From NCBI GenBank assembly GCA_041821185.1, contig JBGUBD010000021.1, forward strand, positions 1 to 41,253: a stretch of 41,253 bases of DNA, in the 5' to 3' direction. The notes beneath the pieces were generated by a model. It saw nothing but the letters and a program-made list of their open reading frames with translations, was not told where the DNA came from and made no database searches. Made by a program: the position numbers and the translations under genes. The DNA comes from Phycisphaerales bacterium AB-hyl4. Lineage in GTDB: Bacteria > Planctomycetota > Phycisphaerae > Phycisphaerales > Phycisphaeraceae. Positions 15,914 to 23,801 of this stretch are shown here, one piece after another (the stretch's first letter is position 1; every line of letters begins with the position of its first letter).

Positions 15914-17305
15914 ATGGCTGACCAAAATCAGGACAACATCACTGCGCAGGTGCTCGTCGTCGACGACGAGCCCGATCATGCCGAGGTCATGGCCGAGGCT
16001 TTGCGACGCATGGGACACGTCTGCACGCTGGTGCACGACCTCGACGCCGCGAAGGATGAGCTGACGCATGGCCAGTTCGATTTGGTCGTCACCGACCTGG
16101 TCATGGACACCGAACGCGACGGCATGGAAGTGCTCGCCACCGCGCGTCAGCACCAACCCAATGCCGAGACCGTGCTCGTCACCGCCCACGGCGACGTGCC
16201 CACCGCCAAGGCGGCCATCAAGGGCGGTGCCTACGACTTCATTGAAAAGCCGCTCGACCTCGACGTGTTCCGCACGTTGTGCACCCACGCGATCCAGGCA
16301 GTCGGGCTGCGCGGTGAAAACACACAACTGCGCGAACGCCTCGACGAGCAATATGGCTTTGAAGGCATCATCGGCAACAGCCAACCGATGCGCCAGCTCA
16401 TCACGCGCATGAAGCAGGTCGCGCCAAGCCCCATCCCCGTGCTCATCACCGGCGAGTCGGGCACGGGCAAGGAACTGGTCGCCCAGGCGATCCACAACAA
16501 CTCCAAGCGCGCCAAGAAACAGTTCGTCCCGCTGAACTGTGCTGGCTTGAGTGAGTCAATCCTCGAAGACGAACTGTTCGGCCACGTGCGCGGTGCGTTC
16601 ACCGGCGCGGAGCGAGATCGCGAAGGTCGATTCGAATACGCCCACGGCGGCACGCTTTTCCTCGATGAAGTCGGCGACATGCCGCTGACCATGCAGGCGA
16701 AGCTGCTGCGCGTGCTGGAAAGTGGCGAGGTCGTTCGCCTGGGCGCCAATGCGACGCGACACGTGGACGTGCGTCTGATCTCCGCGACGAACCACGACCT
16801 CAAAGCGTTGGTGAAGGAAGGCAAGTTTCGCGAGGACCTTTATTTTCGCATTGCCGGGGCGGAGTTGAAGCTGCCGCCGCTGCGCGAACGTCGCGATGAC
16901 ATTCCGATGCTGGTGCGTCATTACGTGCTTAAGTTCAGCAAGGAGATGGACCGCGAGCCCGCGGGCCCGCCGGAGGTGGCGGAGGATGTGATGATGACGC
17001 TGATGCAGGCGCCGTGGCCGGGCAATGTGCGTCAGCTCATGAACGCGGTGCAGAACATGCTGGTGATTGCCGAGGGTGATCGGATCGAGCCGAGGCATTT
17101 GCCGCCCGACCTTCGCGGCAGCGAATCGCCGCAGGTGGCAGGGTTGCTGCCTGACCCGAGTACGATGAACCTGGAGCAGATTGAGAAGCGGGCCATCCGC
17201 AACGCCCTGCGCATCAACCACGGCAACCGCGAAGCCGCGGCGAAGATGCTCGGCATCGGCGAGCGGACGCTGTATCGGAAGTTGAAAGAGTACGGGCTGA
17301 AGTAA
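15914..17305 (+). CDS. Sigma-54-dependent response regulator (NtrC family)
   Basis: 463-residue three-domain activator. Receiver domain about 11-125 with the acidic pocket DDE, phospho-acceptor Asp61 (VVTDLVMD) and Lys112. AAA+ domain with Walker A GESGTGKE (180-187), the sigma-54 contact loop GAFTGA (227-232) and Walker B GGTLFLDE. A Fis-type helix-turn-helix ends the protein (NREAAAKMLGIGERTLYRKLKEY). It should activate sigma-54 promoters when phosphorylated. No histidine kinase is encoded in the window. It follows the transporter cluster after 184 bp that include GATTAA repeated nearly three times (15800-15817). Whether it controls the cluster is unproven; I found no convincing GG-N10-GC promoter ahead of the cluster genes. 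Confidence 0.95.
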   Translation: MADQNQDNITAQVLVVDDEPDHAEVMAEALRRMGHVCTLVHDLDAAKDELTHGQFDLVVTDLVMDTERDGMEVLATARQHQPNAETVLVTAHGDVPTAKAAIKGGAYDFIEKPLDLDVFRTLCTHAIQAVGLRGENTQLRERLDEQYGFEGIIGNSQPMRQLITRMKQVAPSPIPVLITGESGTGKELVAQAIHNNSKRAKKQFVPLNCAGLSESILEDELFGHVRGAFTGAERDREGRFEYAHGGTLFLDEVGDMPLTMQAKLLRVLESGEVVRLGANATRHVDVRLISATNHDLKALVKEGKFREDLYFRIAGAELKLPPLRERRDDIPMLVRHYVLKFSKEMDREPAGPPEVAEDVMMTLMQAPWPGNVRQLMNAVQNMLVIAEGDRIEPRHLPPDLRGSESPQVAGLLPDPSTMNLEQIEKRAIRNALRINHGNREAAAKMLGIGERTLYRKLKEYGLK

Positions 17306-17333
17306 TGGCGATGCCGCCGGGATCGAACTGTCC

Positions 17334-17837
17334 ATGAAATACCGCATCGGCCACGGCTTTGACCTGCATCGCCTCGAGCCCGACTTGCCGCTGATCGTCG
17401 GCGGCGAACAGCTGGCGCATGATCGCGGCTGCGCGGCGCATTCCGATGGCGATGTCGTGTATCACGCGGTGACGGACGCGGTGCTCGGGGCGCTGGGGCA
17501 GGAAGATATCGGCCAGTTGTTTCCGGATACCGACGCCGAGTGGAAGGGGGCGGATTCGCGCATCTTTGTTGAGGAAGCTGCGAAGCGGATGCGCGATGCG
17601 GGGTATGCGATCGGCAATCTGGATGTGACGGTGATTCTCCAACGACCGAAGCTTGGGCCCCACAAAATGGCGATTCGTGAAAACCTCGCTGAGTTGCTCG
17701 GCTGTGCCGTGGAGCAGGTCAACCTCAAGGGCAAGACGCATGAGAAGGTCGACGCGCTGGGCGAAAACCGGGCGATCGCGTGTCACGTGGTTGTGCTGTT
17801 GAAACGGGAGGCGGACGGGGCGGGGGACTCAGCGTGA
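17334..17837 (+). CDS. ispF: 2-C-methyl-D-erythritol 2,4-cyclodiphosphate synthase
   Basis: 167-residue enzyme of the MEP isoprenoid pathway that cyclises CDP-methylerythritol phosphate to MEcPP with release of CMP. The zinc ligands Asp10, His12 (GHGFDLHR) and His44 (VVYHAVTDA) are present, as are AHSDGD, the DIGQLFPDTD segment and the C-terminal KGKTHEKVDALGE. Length is typical (about 160). It begins 28 bp after the sigma-54 activator and its 3' end overlaps the convergent zinc-ribbon gene by 9 bp. No other MEP-pathway gene is adjacent. Confidence 0.95.
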   Translation: MKYRIGHGFDLHRLEPDLPLIVGGEQLAHDRGCAAHSDGDVVYHAVTDAVLGALGQEDIGQLFPDTDAEWKGADSRIFVEEAAKRMRDAGYAIGNLDVTVILQRPKLGPHKMAIRENLAELLGCAVEQVNLKGKTHEKVDALGENRAIACHVVVLLKREADGAGDSA

Positions 17838-18356
17838 CAGCGTTTCGTGTGTTTCCGCGTCGGCTTCGTCGGAGGCAGGTGGCGGGGGAGTGGTTCTTGG
17901 TCGTGGCGGGGGGTACTTTTCGCCGGTGGTTTTTTCCCACTTGCCATGTCGTCGGCTCATGGGCATGCCGGAGAATTCGCTTCGGCAGCGGTAGCAGACC
18001 AGCACACGGCGGGTGAAGAAGTAGATCGCCACATCGACCGCCCCGACCAGCACGAGGATGAGCACTGCGAGTCCGACTTCGCCGATGCCCAGCAGCACCA
18101 TGGCGACCACCGCCGCGAGGATGATCAGCACGAAACCGGTGACTTGCGGCATTTGCTTGCGTAGGAAAAGATCCGGGCAGCCACACACCGGGCAGCGGCG
18201 GAGGTGTCGCTCGTCGTCGAGGGCGCGGTCCCAGTCGAGATGCGCTTTAGACCCGCCGACTGCGTTGGGCGGGCGTACGACCGCTGGCGGATCTTCCAGA
18301 TCGACATACACGGTGAATAGCCGATCTCGTTGCTCGTTGCGAAGGTCGATTCGCAT
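17829..18356 (-). CDS. Zinc-ribbon membrane protein of unknown function
   Basis: 175 residues. A CPVCGCPDLFLRK half and a CYRCRSEF half form one zinc ribbon split by two membrane helices (about 72-92 and 94-112), so both cysteine pairs should sit on the same side of the membrane. The tail (about 148-175) is Pro/Thr/Glu-rich and disordered. I do not recognise a named family. The end overlaps ispF by 9 bp on the opposite strand, and the start is 45 bp from the divergent NAD(P)H-hydrate epimerase gene. A zinc-ribbon membrane protein of different sequence occurs at 39330-40433. Confidence 0.8.
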   Translation of the reverse strand: MRIDLRNEQRDRLFTVYVDLEDPPAVVRPPNAVGGSKAHLDWDRALDDERHLRRCPVCGCPDLFLRKQMPQVTGFVLIILAAVVAMVLLGIGEVGLAVLILVLVGAVDVAIYFFTRRVLVCYRCRSEFSGMPMSRRHGKWEKTTGEKYPPPRPRTTPPPPASDEADAETHETLSR

Positions 18357-18401
18357 ATCATCCGGGTCCGGCTGAAACTACAAAGATGTGGGAGGCCTTC
18401 C

Positions 18402-19097
18402 ATGGACCAGCATACCAACATCGGCCCGCTGACGCGCGACCAGGTTCGGGAATTGGACCGCCTGGCGATCGAGTCGCTGGGCATTCCCGGCATTGTGCTG
18501 ATGGAGAACGCGGCGGCGGGCGCTGCGGCCGAGCTGCGAGCCCGGCTCGGCCGACGTGCGAAGGCCGCGATTCTCTGCGGCGGGGGTAACAATGCAGGCG
18601 ACGGCTATGCCATGGCCCGCCACCTGCACAACCACGGCCACGGCGTGACCCTCTACGCCCTGAAAGACCCGGCGAAGCTCACCGGCGACGCGGCAACGAA
18701 CCACGCGATCTGTCAGCGCATGGGTCTGCCGATCGAGCAGCTGGCGGATGCCGGGGCCATCGAAGCCGCGGCGGATCGTTGGGCCGAGGCCGACGCGGTG
18801 GTGGACGCGCTGCTGGGCACGGGCTTCGCGGGCGAGGTGCGGGAGCCGCAGGCGACGGCGATTCGACTGCTGAACGCGATGAGCGGGCCGACGGTGCTGG
18901 CGGTGGACGTGCCGTCGGGCCTGGACTGTCAGACCGGTGAGGCGGCGGAGGCGTGCGTGCGGGCGGATGTGACAGCGACGTTCGTGGCCAGGAAGACGGG
19001 GTTTGACGTCGCGGAGGCTCGGCGGTGGCTTGGGGAGGTGGTGGTGGTGGGCATCGGGGCGCCGCCTGAGCTGGTCGAACGGGTGCGTCGGAGCTAG
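18402..19097 (+). CDS. nnrE: NAD(P)H-hydrate epimerase (YjeF N-terminal domain)
   Basis: 231-residue repair enzyme that interconverts R and S forms of hydrated NAD(P)H. Visible are the nucleotide motif GGGNNAGDGYAMARHL (from residue 60), VVDALLGTG and the conserved AVDVPSGLDCQTGE. The ATG at 18402 has GGAGG 6 nt upstream, which decides the start. Many bacteria fuse this domain to the ADP-dependent dehydratase NnrD; here the epimerase is alone and no dehydratase gene is in the window. It is divergent from the zinc-ribbon gene and followed 123 bp later by nuoH. Confidence 0.93.
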   Translation: MDQHTNIGPLTRDQVRELDRLAIESLGIPGIVLMENAAAGAAAELRARLGRRAKAAILCGGGNNAGDGYAMARHLHNHGHGVTLYALKDPAKLTGDAATNHAICQRMGLPIEQLADAGAIEAAADRWAEADAVVDALLGTGFAGEVREPQATAIRLLNAMSGPTVLAVDVPSGLDCQTGEAAEACVRADVTATFVARKTGFDVAEARRWLGEVVVVGIGAPPELVERVRRS

Positions 19098-19220
19098 CCG
19101 TGCATTTGCCCCGACGGGCAAGAACGGCTAAAAATGTCGTTTCTGCTGTACCGTCGCGGGCCAGTGCCAGGCGGACGTGCATCAATATCCTGAACGCAGC
19201 CCCGAACGCGGCAAAATCTC

Positions 19221-20552
19221 ATGAGCGCCCAGTTTTTCGTCAGCATTGTGACCATCACCATCGTCGTGCACGTGATCCTGATCGCGTGTGCGTATCTGAT
19301 CTTCGCCGAGCGCAAGGTCGCCGCGTGGACGCAGGACCGCATCGGCCCGAACCGGACGAACCTCTCGTTCGGCCTGCACGATATCTGGGACCGCGTCGGG
19401 CTCGGCGGGATCATGCGCCGCATGCACTGGGGGCTGGGGCAGGCGCTGGCGGACGGCTTGAAGCTGCTGGTGAAGGAAGACTACAACCCGCCACACGTGG
19501 ACAAGGTGCTGTTTTTCCTGGCTCCCGCGCTGGCGGTCGTGCCTGCGTTGATCGCCTGGGCGGTCATCCCCTGGGGCGGGGTGTACTACTTCCCGGGCCT
19601 GACGTTGCCGATCCTCGGCGAGATCGAGGCCGGGCTGGTCAGCGTCACCGTCGCACCGATCAACATCGGCGTCGTGTTCATCCTCGCGATCTCCTCACTG
19701 GCGGTGTACGGCGTCGTGCTCGCCGGCTACGCCTCGAACAACAAGTATTCCTTCCTCGGCAGCCTGCGGGCGACCGCCCAGATGCTCAGCTACGAAATCC
19801 CCATGGGTGCGATCGTGCTGATCATGATCCTGACCTACGCGACCACCGACGCGGGGCTGATGACCAACCTTCAGGGCACGGGCACGTGGGGCATCTTCCT
19901 GCACCCGCTGCTGGCGATCCTGTTTTTCGTGTGCATCCTGGCTGAGACCAACCGCGCTCCGTTCGACCTTGCGGAGGCGGAGCAGGAACTGGTCGGCGGC
20001 TTCCACACCGAGTACAGCTCGATGAAGTGGGCGCTGTTCTTCCTGGCCGAGTACATGCACATGGTGACCGGCTGTGCGTTTTTCGTGCTGCTGTTCCTCG
20101 GCGGATGGGACCTGCTGCCGTTCATGGCGGTGCTGCCGGTGGTGACGGAGAGTATCTTCGTCGTGCTGCTGAAGGCGGGCGTTTTCGCGGGCAAGATCTT
20201 CCTGCTGCTGATGGTGATGATGTGGATTCGCTGGACGCTGCCGCGGCTGCGGTTTGACCAGTTGATGACGCTGGCGTGGCGGGCGCTGATTCCGATGGTG
20301 ATCATCATGCTGCTGCTCACGGGCGCGCTGGTGTTTGCCAACAACACGATGGCGGACGGCCTGCCGCTGTTCGGGCTGTGGCTGTTCGTGGCGAACGTGG
20401 TGGTGGGGCTGGCGACGATGTTCCTCGGGCCGAAGCTGCCGCAGGGTCCGTCGATGAACCGCCGGGTTCGGCTGGAAGGTTCGCGGTTCTATCCGCCGCT
20501 GCCGGAGTCGGATGAGACGTCGGCCGAGCGCGAGACGATGGCGAGTGTGTGA
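19221..20552 (+). CDS. nuoH: NADH-quinone oxidoreductase subunit H
   Basis: 443-residue membrane subunit that forms part of the quinone-binding chamber of complex I. The motifs AERKVAAWTQDRIGPNR, GLGQALADGLKLLVKED, ETNRAPFDLAEAEQELVGGF and HTEYSSMKWALFFLAEY are diagnostic, and eight or nine membrane helices are apparent. There is an extra stretch of about 20 residues (HDIWDRVGLGGIMRRMHW) between the first two motifs. nuoH normally sits inside a nuo operon, but its neighbours here are nnrE and birA, and a terminator follows at 20611, so it is a stand-alone copy. Whether the genome has another is unknown. Confidence 0.95.
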   Translation: MSAQFFVSIVTITIVVHVILIACAYLIFAERKVAAWTQDRIGPNRTNLSFGLHDIWDRVGLGGIMRRMHWGLGQALADGLKLLVKEDYNPPHVDKVLFFLAPALAVVPALIAWAVIPWGGVYYFPGLTLPILGEIEAGLVSVTVAPINIGVVFILAISSLAVYGVVLAGYASNNKYSFLGSLRATAQMLSYEIPMGAIVLIMILTYATTDAGLMTNLQGTGTWGIFLHPLLAILFFVCILAETNRAPFDLAEAEQELVGGFHTEYSSMKWALFFLAEYMHMVTGCAFFVLLFLGGWDLLPFMAVLPVVTESIFVVLLKAGVFAGKIFLLLMVMMWIRWTLPRLRFDQLMTLAWRALIPMVIIMLLLTGALVFANNTMADGLPLFGLWLFVANVVVGLATMFLGPKLPQGPSMNRRVRLEGSRFYPPLPESDETSAERETMASV

Positions 20553-20610
20553 CGCGAGCACGCCGGGCACGGGCGTTTGGGGCGGTGCATATTGAAGATT
20601 TGAATTGATG

Positions 20611-20637
20611 AGCCCGGAACACCCGTTCCGGGCTTTA
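20611..20637 (+). terminator. Rho-independent terminator after nuoH
   Basis: AGCCCGGAAC (20611-20620), loop ACCC, GTTCCGGGCT (20625-20634), then TTA. The stem of 10 bp is strong; the T-run is short. It resembles the AGCCCGGGC terminator at 2728. Confidence 0.75.
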
Positions 20638-20657
20638 TCATGTGGGGTGAGCGTGCC

Positions 20658-21635
20658 ATGACTCAGGCTTCCGCATCCAACCCGATCATTGACCCGGCGG
20701 TGCTCGATGTGCTGCTGTCGGCCGAGGGGCCGATGGGTGTCGAGGCGGTGGCGCTGCGGTGCGGGCTGTCGGTAAAGCAGGCGATGGCGGAACTGGCGAG
20801 GCTGCGGGCGGCGGGGTGCGAGTTGGACGAGCATCCGCAGCATGGCGTGACGCTGACGGAGGCGGGGCTGAGCACGTGGCAGGACTATCTCGCGTGGCGG
20901 CTGGGGGCGGGGCGGCATGTGGCGGTGTATCGGCAGACAGGCAGCACGCAGGACGTTTGCCGGGGCTTGATCGCGGCGTACGGCCGATCGGCAGACGGCG
21001 CGCTGGTGGTGGCGGAGCAGCAGTCAGCCGGTCGCGGTCGACTGGGTCGGCGGTGGGTGGCGCCGGCGGGGGCGGGGCTGGCGTTCAGCCGAGTGTACGT
21101 GGGCGACGACGAGGCGACGGTGGATCGGCTGATGTTCGCGACGGCGGTGGCGGTGGCGGAGGCGTTGGAGCGGGCGTTGGGTGGGAAGGCGGCAGTGGGG
21201 ATCAAGTGGCCTAACGATGTGTGTGTGGATGGGCGGAAGCTGGCGGGCGTGCTGGTGGAGGCCGAGCCGACGGCGGCGGTGATCGGTGTGGGGGTGAACA
21301 CGCATCTGCAAGCGGACGACTTGCCGAGCGATGAGCCGACGCTGCGCGAGCGGGTGACGAGCCTGGCGATGCTGGGCGTGCGGACGCATCGGCTGGCGGT
21401 GCTGGCGGCGGTGGTGTTGGCGATTGATGAGGCGTTGCAGCGCACGCCGGTGTCGGTCTTGCTTGAGCGATGGCGGCAGCGGTGCACGATGTTGCACCAG
21501 CGTGTGTCGCTGCTGAGCGACGGTCGGCCGGTGACGGGGCAGGTACTCGACCTGGACGCACACGCCGGGCTGATCGTGCGTCGCGATACGGGTGAGATTG
21601 TGCACCTGCCCGCTGCGACGACGACGGTGGTGTGA
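20658..21635 (+). CDS. birA: Biotin-[acetyl-CoA-carboxylase] ligase / biotin operon repressor-like
   Basis: 325 residues. The N-terminal 70 residues look like a winged helix (MGVEAVALRCGLSVKQAMAELARLRAAG), so this is a class II, potentially DNA-binding ligase. The catalytic domain shows QTGSTQDV, the biotinyl-AMP loop GRGRLGRRW (about residues 124-132) and KWPNDV (about 182-187), with a C-terminal SH3-like domain. It attaches biotin to the carrier lysine of acetyl-CoA carboxylase. ATG at 20658 is chosen over 20640 because GGGGTGAG lies 6-7 nt upstream. No biotin genes are adjacent. Confidence 0.93.
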   Translation: MTQASASNPIIDPAVLDVLLSAEGPMGVEAVALRCGLSVKQAMAELARLRAAGCELDEHPQHGVTLTEAGLSTWQDYLAWRLGAGRHVAVYRQTGSTQDVCRGLIAAYGRSADGALVVAEQQSAGRGRLGRRWVAPAGAGLAFSRVYVGDDEATVDRLMFATAVAVAEALERALGGKAAVGIKWPNDVCVDGRKLAGVLVEAEPTAAVIGVGVNTHLQADDLPSDEPTLRERVTSLAMLGVRTHRLAVLAAVVLAIDEALQRTPVSVLLERWRQRCTMLHQRVSLLSDGRPVTGQVLDLDAHAGLIVRRDTGEIVHLPAATTTVV

Positions 21636-21930
21636 TATTGAGTTGCCCATCAACCATGGACTGTGTGTATGAGGCTGACAACGCCGACGGATTGAATCCG
21701 TGGGCTTCCAGCGCACCCGAGATTCATGTCCATGCCGGATGAGAGGGTGATGGACATGAGGTGGCTTGTCGGGCTTGGCAGAGTGGGGCACGATGATGGC
21801 GTGATGGGGGAACTGCTGGTTTTTTCGTTGGCGAGTCGAATCGCGAGGATGGCCGATCTACGGTCAAGCGACGGGCTGCGAGCGAAGCAGTCCGAACGTG
21901 ACACCCCTTGCCGTGCGAAGGAGCCTGACC
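21636..21930. other. 295-bp intergenic region with two palindromes
   Basis: No gene is supported. Positions 21688-21701 hold ACGGATTGAATCCGT followed by GGGCTT, related to the palindrome at 851-880. Positions 21725-21733 and 21750-21758 form the perfect 9-bp inverted repeat CATGTCCAT/ATGGACATG. No promoter for the CBS gene was recognised with confidence. Confidence 0.55.
21725..21758. repeat. Inverted repeat CATGTCCAT / ATGGACATG
   Basis: Perfect 9-bp arms with a 16-nt loop, about 170 bp before the CBS-domain gene. It may be a terminator-like hairpin for birA without a T-run, or an operator. Function unknown. Confidence 0.6.
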
Positions 21931-22365
21931 ATGCAAGCGAGCGAAATGATGACAACGTCGATTCACTGCTGCACGCCGACCACGCGCGTGGCCGACGCGG
22001 CGAAGAAGATGAAAGAACACGACATCGGCGCGATTCCGATTGTCGAAAGCGAATCACGGCGGAAGCTGATCGGCATGTTGACAGACCGCGACATCGTCGT
22101 GCGACTGGTGGCCGAGTCGATGAACCCGCTTGAATGTGATGTGGAAGACGCGATGACGGGACAGACATTTTCTGTTACGCCGGAGACGAGCGAAGAAGAG
22201 GTTTGTCAGTTGATGGAGGAGCATCAGGTTCGTCGCGTGCCGGTGGTGGACAACGAGGGCAATTGCCTGGGCATCATCAGCCAGGCGGACATCGCCCGCC
22301 GCGCGACGGAACACGAGACGGCCGAGTTGTTGAAGGACATTTCCCGGCCGAGTCGCGCTGCGTGA
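21931..22365 (+). CDS. Tandem CBS-domain protein
   Basis: 144 residues made almost only of two CBS motifs (about 5-65 and 75-130), each ending in the typical GMLTDRDIV and GIISQADIA signatures. Such pairs bind adenosine nucleotides (AMP, ATP, NAD, SAM) and act as energy or redox sensors; stand-alone pairs usually regulate a partner. The ATG at 21931 follows GAAGGAG at 7 nt. The epimerase-like gene follows after about 50 bp in the same direction, so the two may be co-transcribed. Confidence 0.9.
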   Translation: MQASEMMTTSIHCCTPTTRVADAAKKMKEHDIGAIPIVESESRRKLIGMLTDRDIVVRLVAESMNPLECDVEDAMTGQTFSVTPETSEEEVCQLMEEHQVRRVPVVDNEGNCLGIISQADIARRATEHETAELLKDISRPSRAA

Positions 22366-22414
22366 GACATGATGCGAGTTGCAGGGTGATGTGAGCCTCA
22401 CCAGGTGTGCTGTC

Positions 22415-23518
22415 ATGATCCGTCCCAATGCATCGCCTGCTGGTGACGACCGGCCTGTGGTGGTCGTCACCAGCAGCAGCGGATTGACAGGGCAGGCGGT
22501 CGTACGACGACTGGCGGCGCGTTGCCGCGTGCTCGGCCTGGGCCGGGTTGAGCCGACGACGTTGATCGAAGGCGTTGAGCACTTGCCGTGCGACATCACG
22601 GCCGAGCGATCGCTGGCGGAGGCGATGGCCTTGGTGCACCGGTTGGCTGGTGATCGACTGGCGAGCGTGGTGCATCTGGCGGAAGATCACGCCGGTGATG
22701 AAGCGGCTCGGCGAGTGTTTGAGCACGCTCGGCCGTTGGCGCCGAGGCAGTTTATCTACACCAGCACGATGCTCGTGCACGCGTCGTGTGAGCCGGGGCA
22801 GCGGATTGACGAGCATTGGCCCATCGAGCCGAGGGACGCGCGAGGCCGCTCCGCTGCGGCGGCTGAGCGGTGGCTGGGCGAGCATGGCGGGGCGACGCCG
22901 ACGGTAACGCTCCGTCTGGCGGACTTGTACGACGACGTCTGCCACGCGCCGTCGCTGGCACGTCAGGTGCAGCGCATTTACGAACGGCAGATGTTGGCGG
23001 AGGTGTATCCGGGGAACGTAGCGCACGGCAGGGCGATGTTGCATCGCGATGATCTGGCCGAGGCGTTGGAGTGTGTGATCGGTCGACGGGATGCGCTGCC
23101 GGAGTATGGCGTGTTGCTGGTGGGCGAGCCGGAAACGCTCAGCTATGGCCGTATTCAACAACGGGTGGCGTGGCAGTTGTATGGGCAGGCGTGGACCACG
23201 CAGTCGATCCCCAAATCACGGGCGAAGGCGGGCGCGTGGGTGCGAGGCCGGGTGCCGGTGGGGGAAGAGCCGTTCGTCGTGGGGGAGGCGATCGACCATG
23301 TTGATGATCATTATTCGCTGGACATCTCGCGAGCGCAAGCCTGGCTGGATTGGCAGCCACGTCGTCGGCTGAGCGAGGCGCTGCGGACGATAGTTCAGAT
23401 GCTGCAAGCCGATCCGGTAGCGTGGTATCGCGAGCACGGCCTGCCGATGCCCGGCTGGTTGGAGGAGTCCGCCCGGACCCGTTCGACCGCTTTGTTCCCT
23501 CCGCCGACAGGCGAATGA
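22415..23518 (+). CDS. NAD-binding epimerase-like protein (extended SDR) with atypical active site
   Basis: 367 residues from the ATG at 22415; a TTG at 22379 is an alternative. The Rossmann motif is VVVVTSSSGLTGQAVVRRL, followed by FIYTSTMLVHA and DEHWPIEP, which place it in the extended short-chain dehydrogenase superfamily. At the position of the usual catalytic Tyr-x3-Lys the sequence reads RGRSAAAAERWL, so both residues appear to be missing. The C-terminus has an extension (about 285-367) with DDHYSLDISRAQAWLDWQPR and DPVAWYREHGLPMPGWLEE. It may bind NAD without classic catalysis. It lies directly after a CBS-domain protein and before tRNA-Thr. Confidence 0.75.
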   Translation: MIRPNASPAGDDRPVVVVTSSSGLTGQAVVRRLAARCRVLGLGRVEPTTLIEGVEHLPCDITAERSLAEAMALVHRLAGDRLASVVHLAEDHAGDEAARRVFEHARPLAPRQFIYTSTMLVHASCEPGQRIDEHWPIEPRDARGRSAAAAERWLGEHGGATPTVTLRLADLYDDVCHAPSLARQVQRIYERQMLAEVYPGNVAHGRAMLHRDDLAEALECVIGRRDALPEYGVLLVGEPETLSYGRIQQRVAWQLYGQAWTTQSIPKSRAKAGAWVRGRVPVGEEPFVVGEAIDHVDDHYSLDISRAQAWLDWQPRRRLSEALRTIVQMLQADPVAWYREHGLPMPGWLEESARTRSTALFPPPTGE

Positions 23519-23551
23519 ATGGCTGGCCCTGGCCGATCCCCGGCCTGGCAC

Positions 23552-23579
23552 TTGCCAGTTTCGTCAAATTCCGTAGAAT
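23552..23579 (+). promoter_or_regulatory. Promoter of the tRNA-Thr gene
   Basis: TTGCCA (23552-23557), 16-bp spacer, TAGAAT (23574-23579). The predicted start near 23586 is about 60 nt before the mature tRNA. Confidence 0.5.
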
Positions 23580-23646
23580 TCGCGAGCAAAGAGCGCCTCA
23601 TCGGGAAATTCGTCATTTGCATGACATGACCCGAGTCCGATTACCC

Positions 23647-23718
23647 GCCAGCGTAGCTCAGTGGCAGAGCAGTGCTTTCGTAAAGCACAGGTCGCCGGTT
23701 CAAATCCGGCCGCTGGCT
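23647..23718 (+). tRNA. tRNA-Thr (anticodon CGU)
   Basis: 72 nt. Acceptor arms GCCAGCG (23647-23653) and CGCTGGC (23711-23717) pair completely; discriminator T at 23718. D-arm GCTC/GAGC, anticodon stem GTGCT/AGCAC around the loop TTCGTAA (anticodon CGT, reads ACG), and T-arm GCCGG/CCGGC around TTCAAAT. CCA is not encoded and must be added. Confidence 0.95.
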
Positions 23719-23756
23719 TTCTGTTATCTCTCGCAATGCTTCGTCATTACTGCCTA

Positions 23757-23777
23757 AAAAAGGGACGTCGCCTTTTT
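23757..23777. terminator. Possible bidirectional terminator
   Basis: AAAAAGG (23757-23763), 7-nt loop, CCTTTTT (23771-23777), between tRNA-Thr and the convergent phosphodiesterase gene. Because one arm is A-rich and the other T-rich it could work in both directions. The stem is short. Confidence 0.5.
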
Positions 23778-23801
23778 CAACTGCTCATCCTCAACTTTTC
23801 G

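Noticed and set aside
19695..20918. 407-codon minus-strand frame over nuoH and birA
   Set aside because: His/Gln/Arg-rich shadow of membrane helices, and it spans a terminator.
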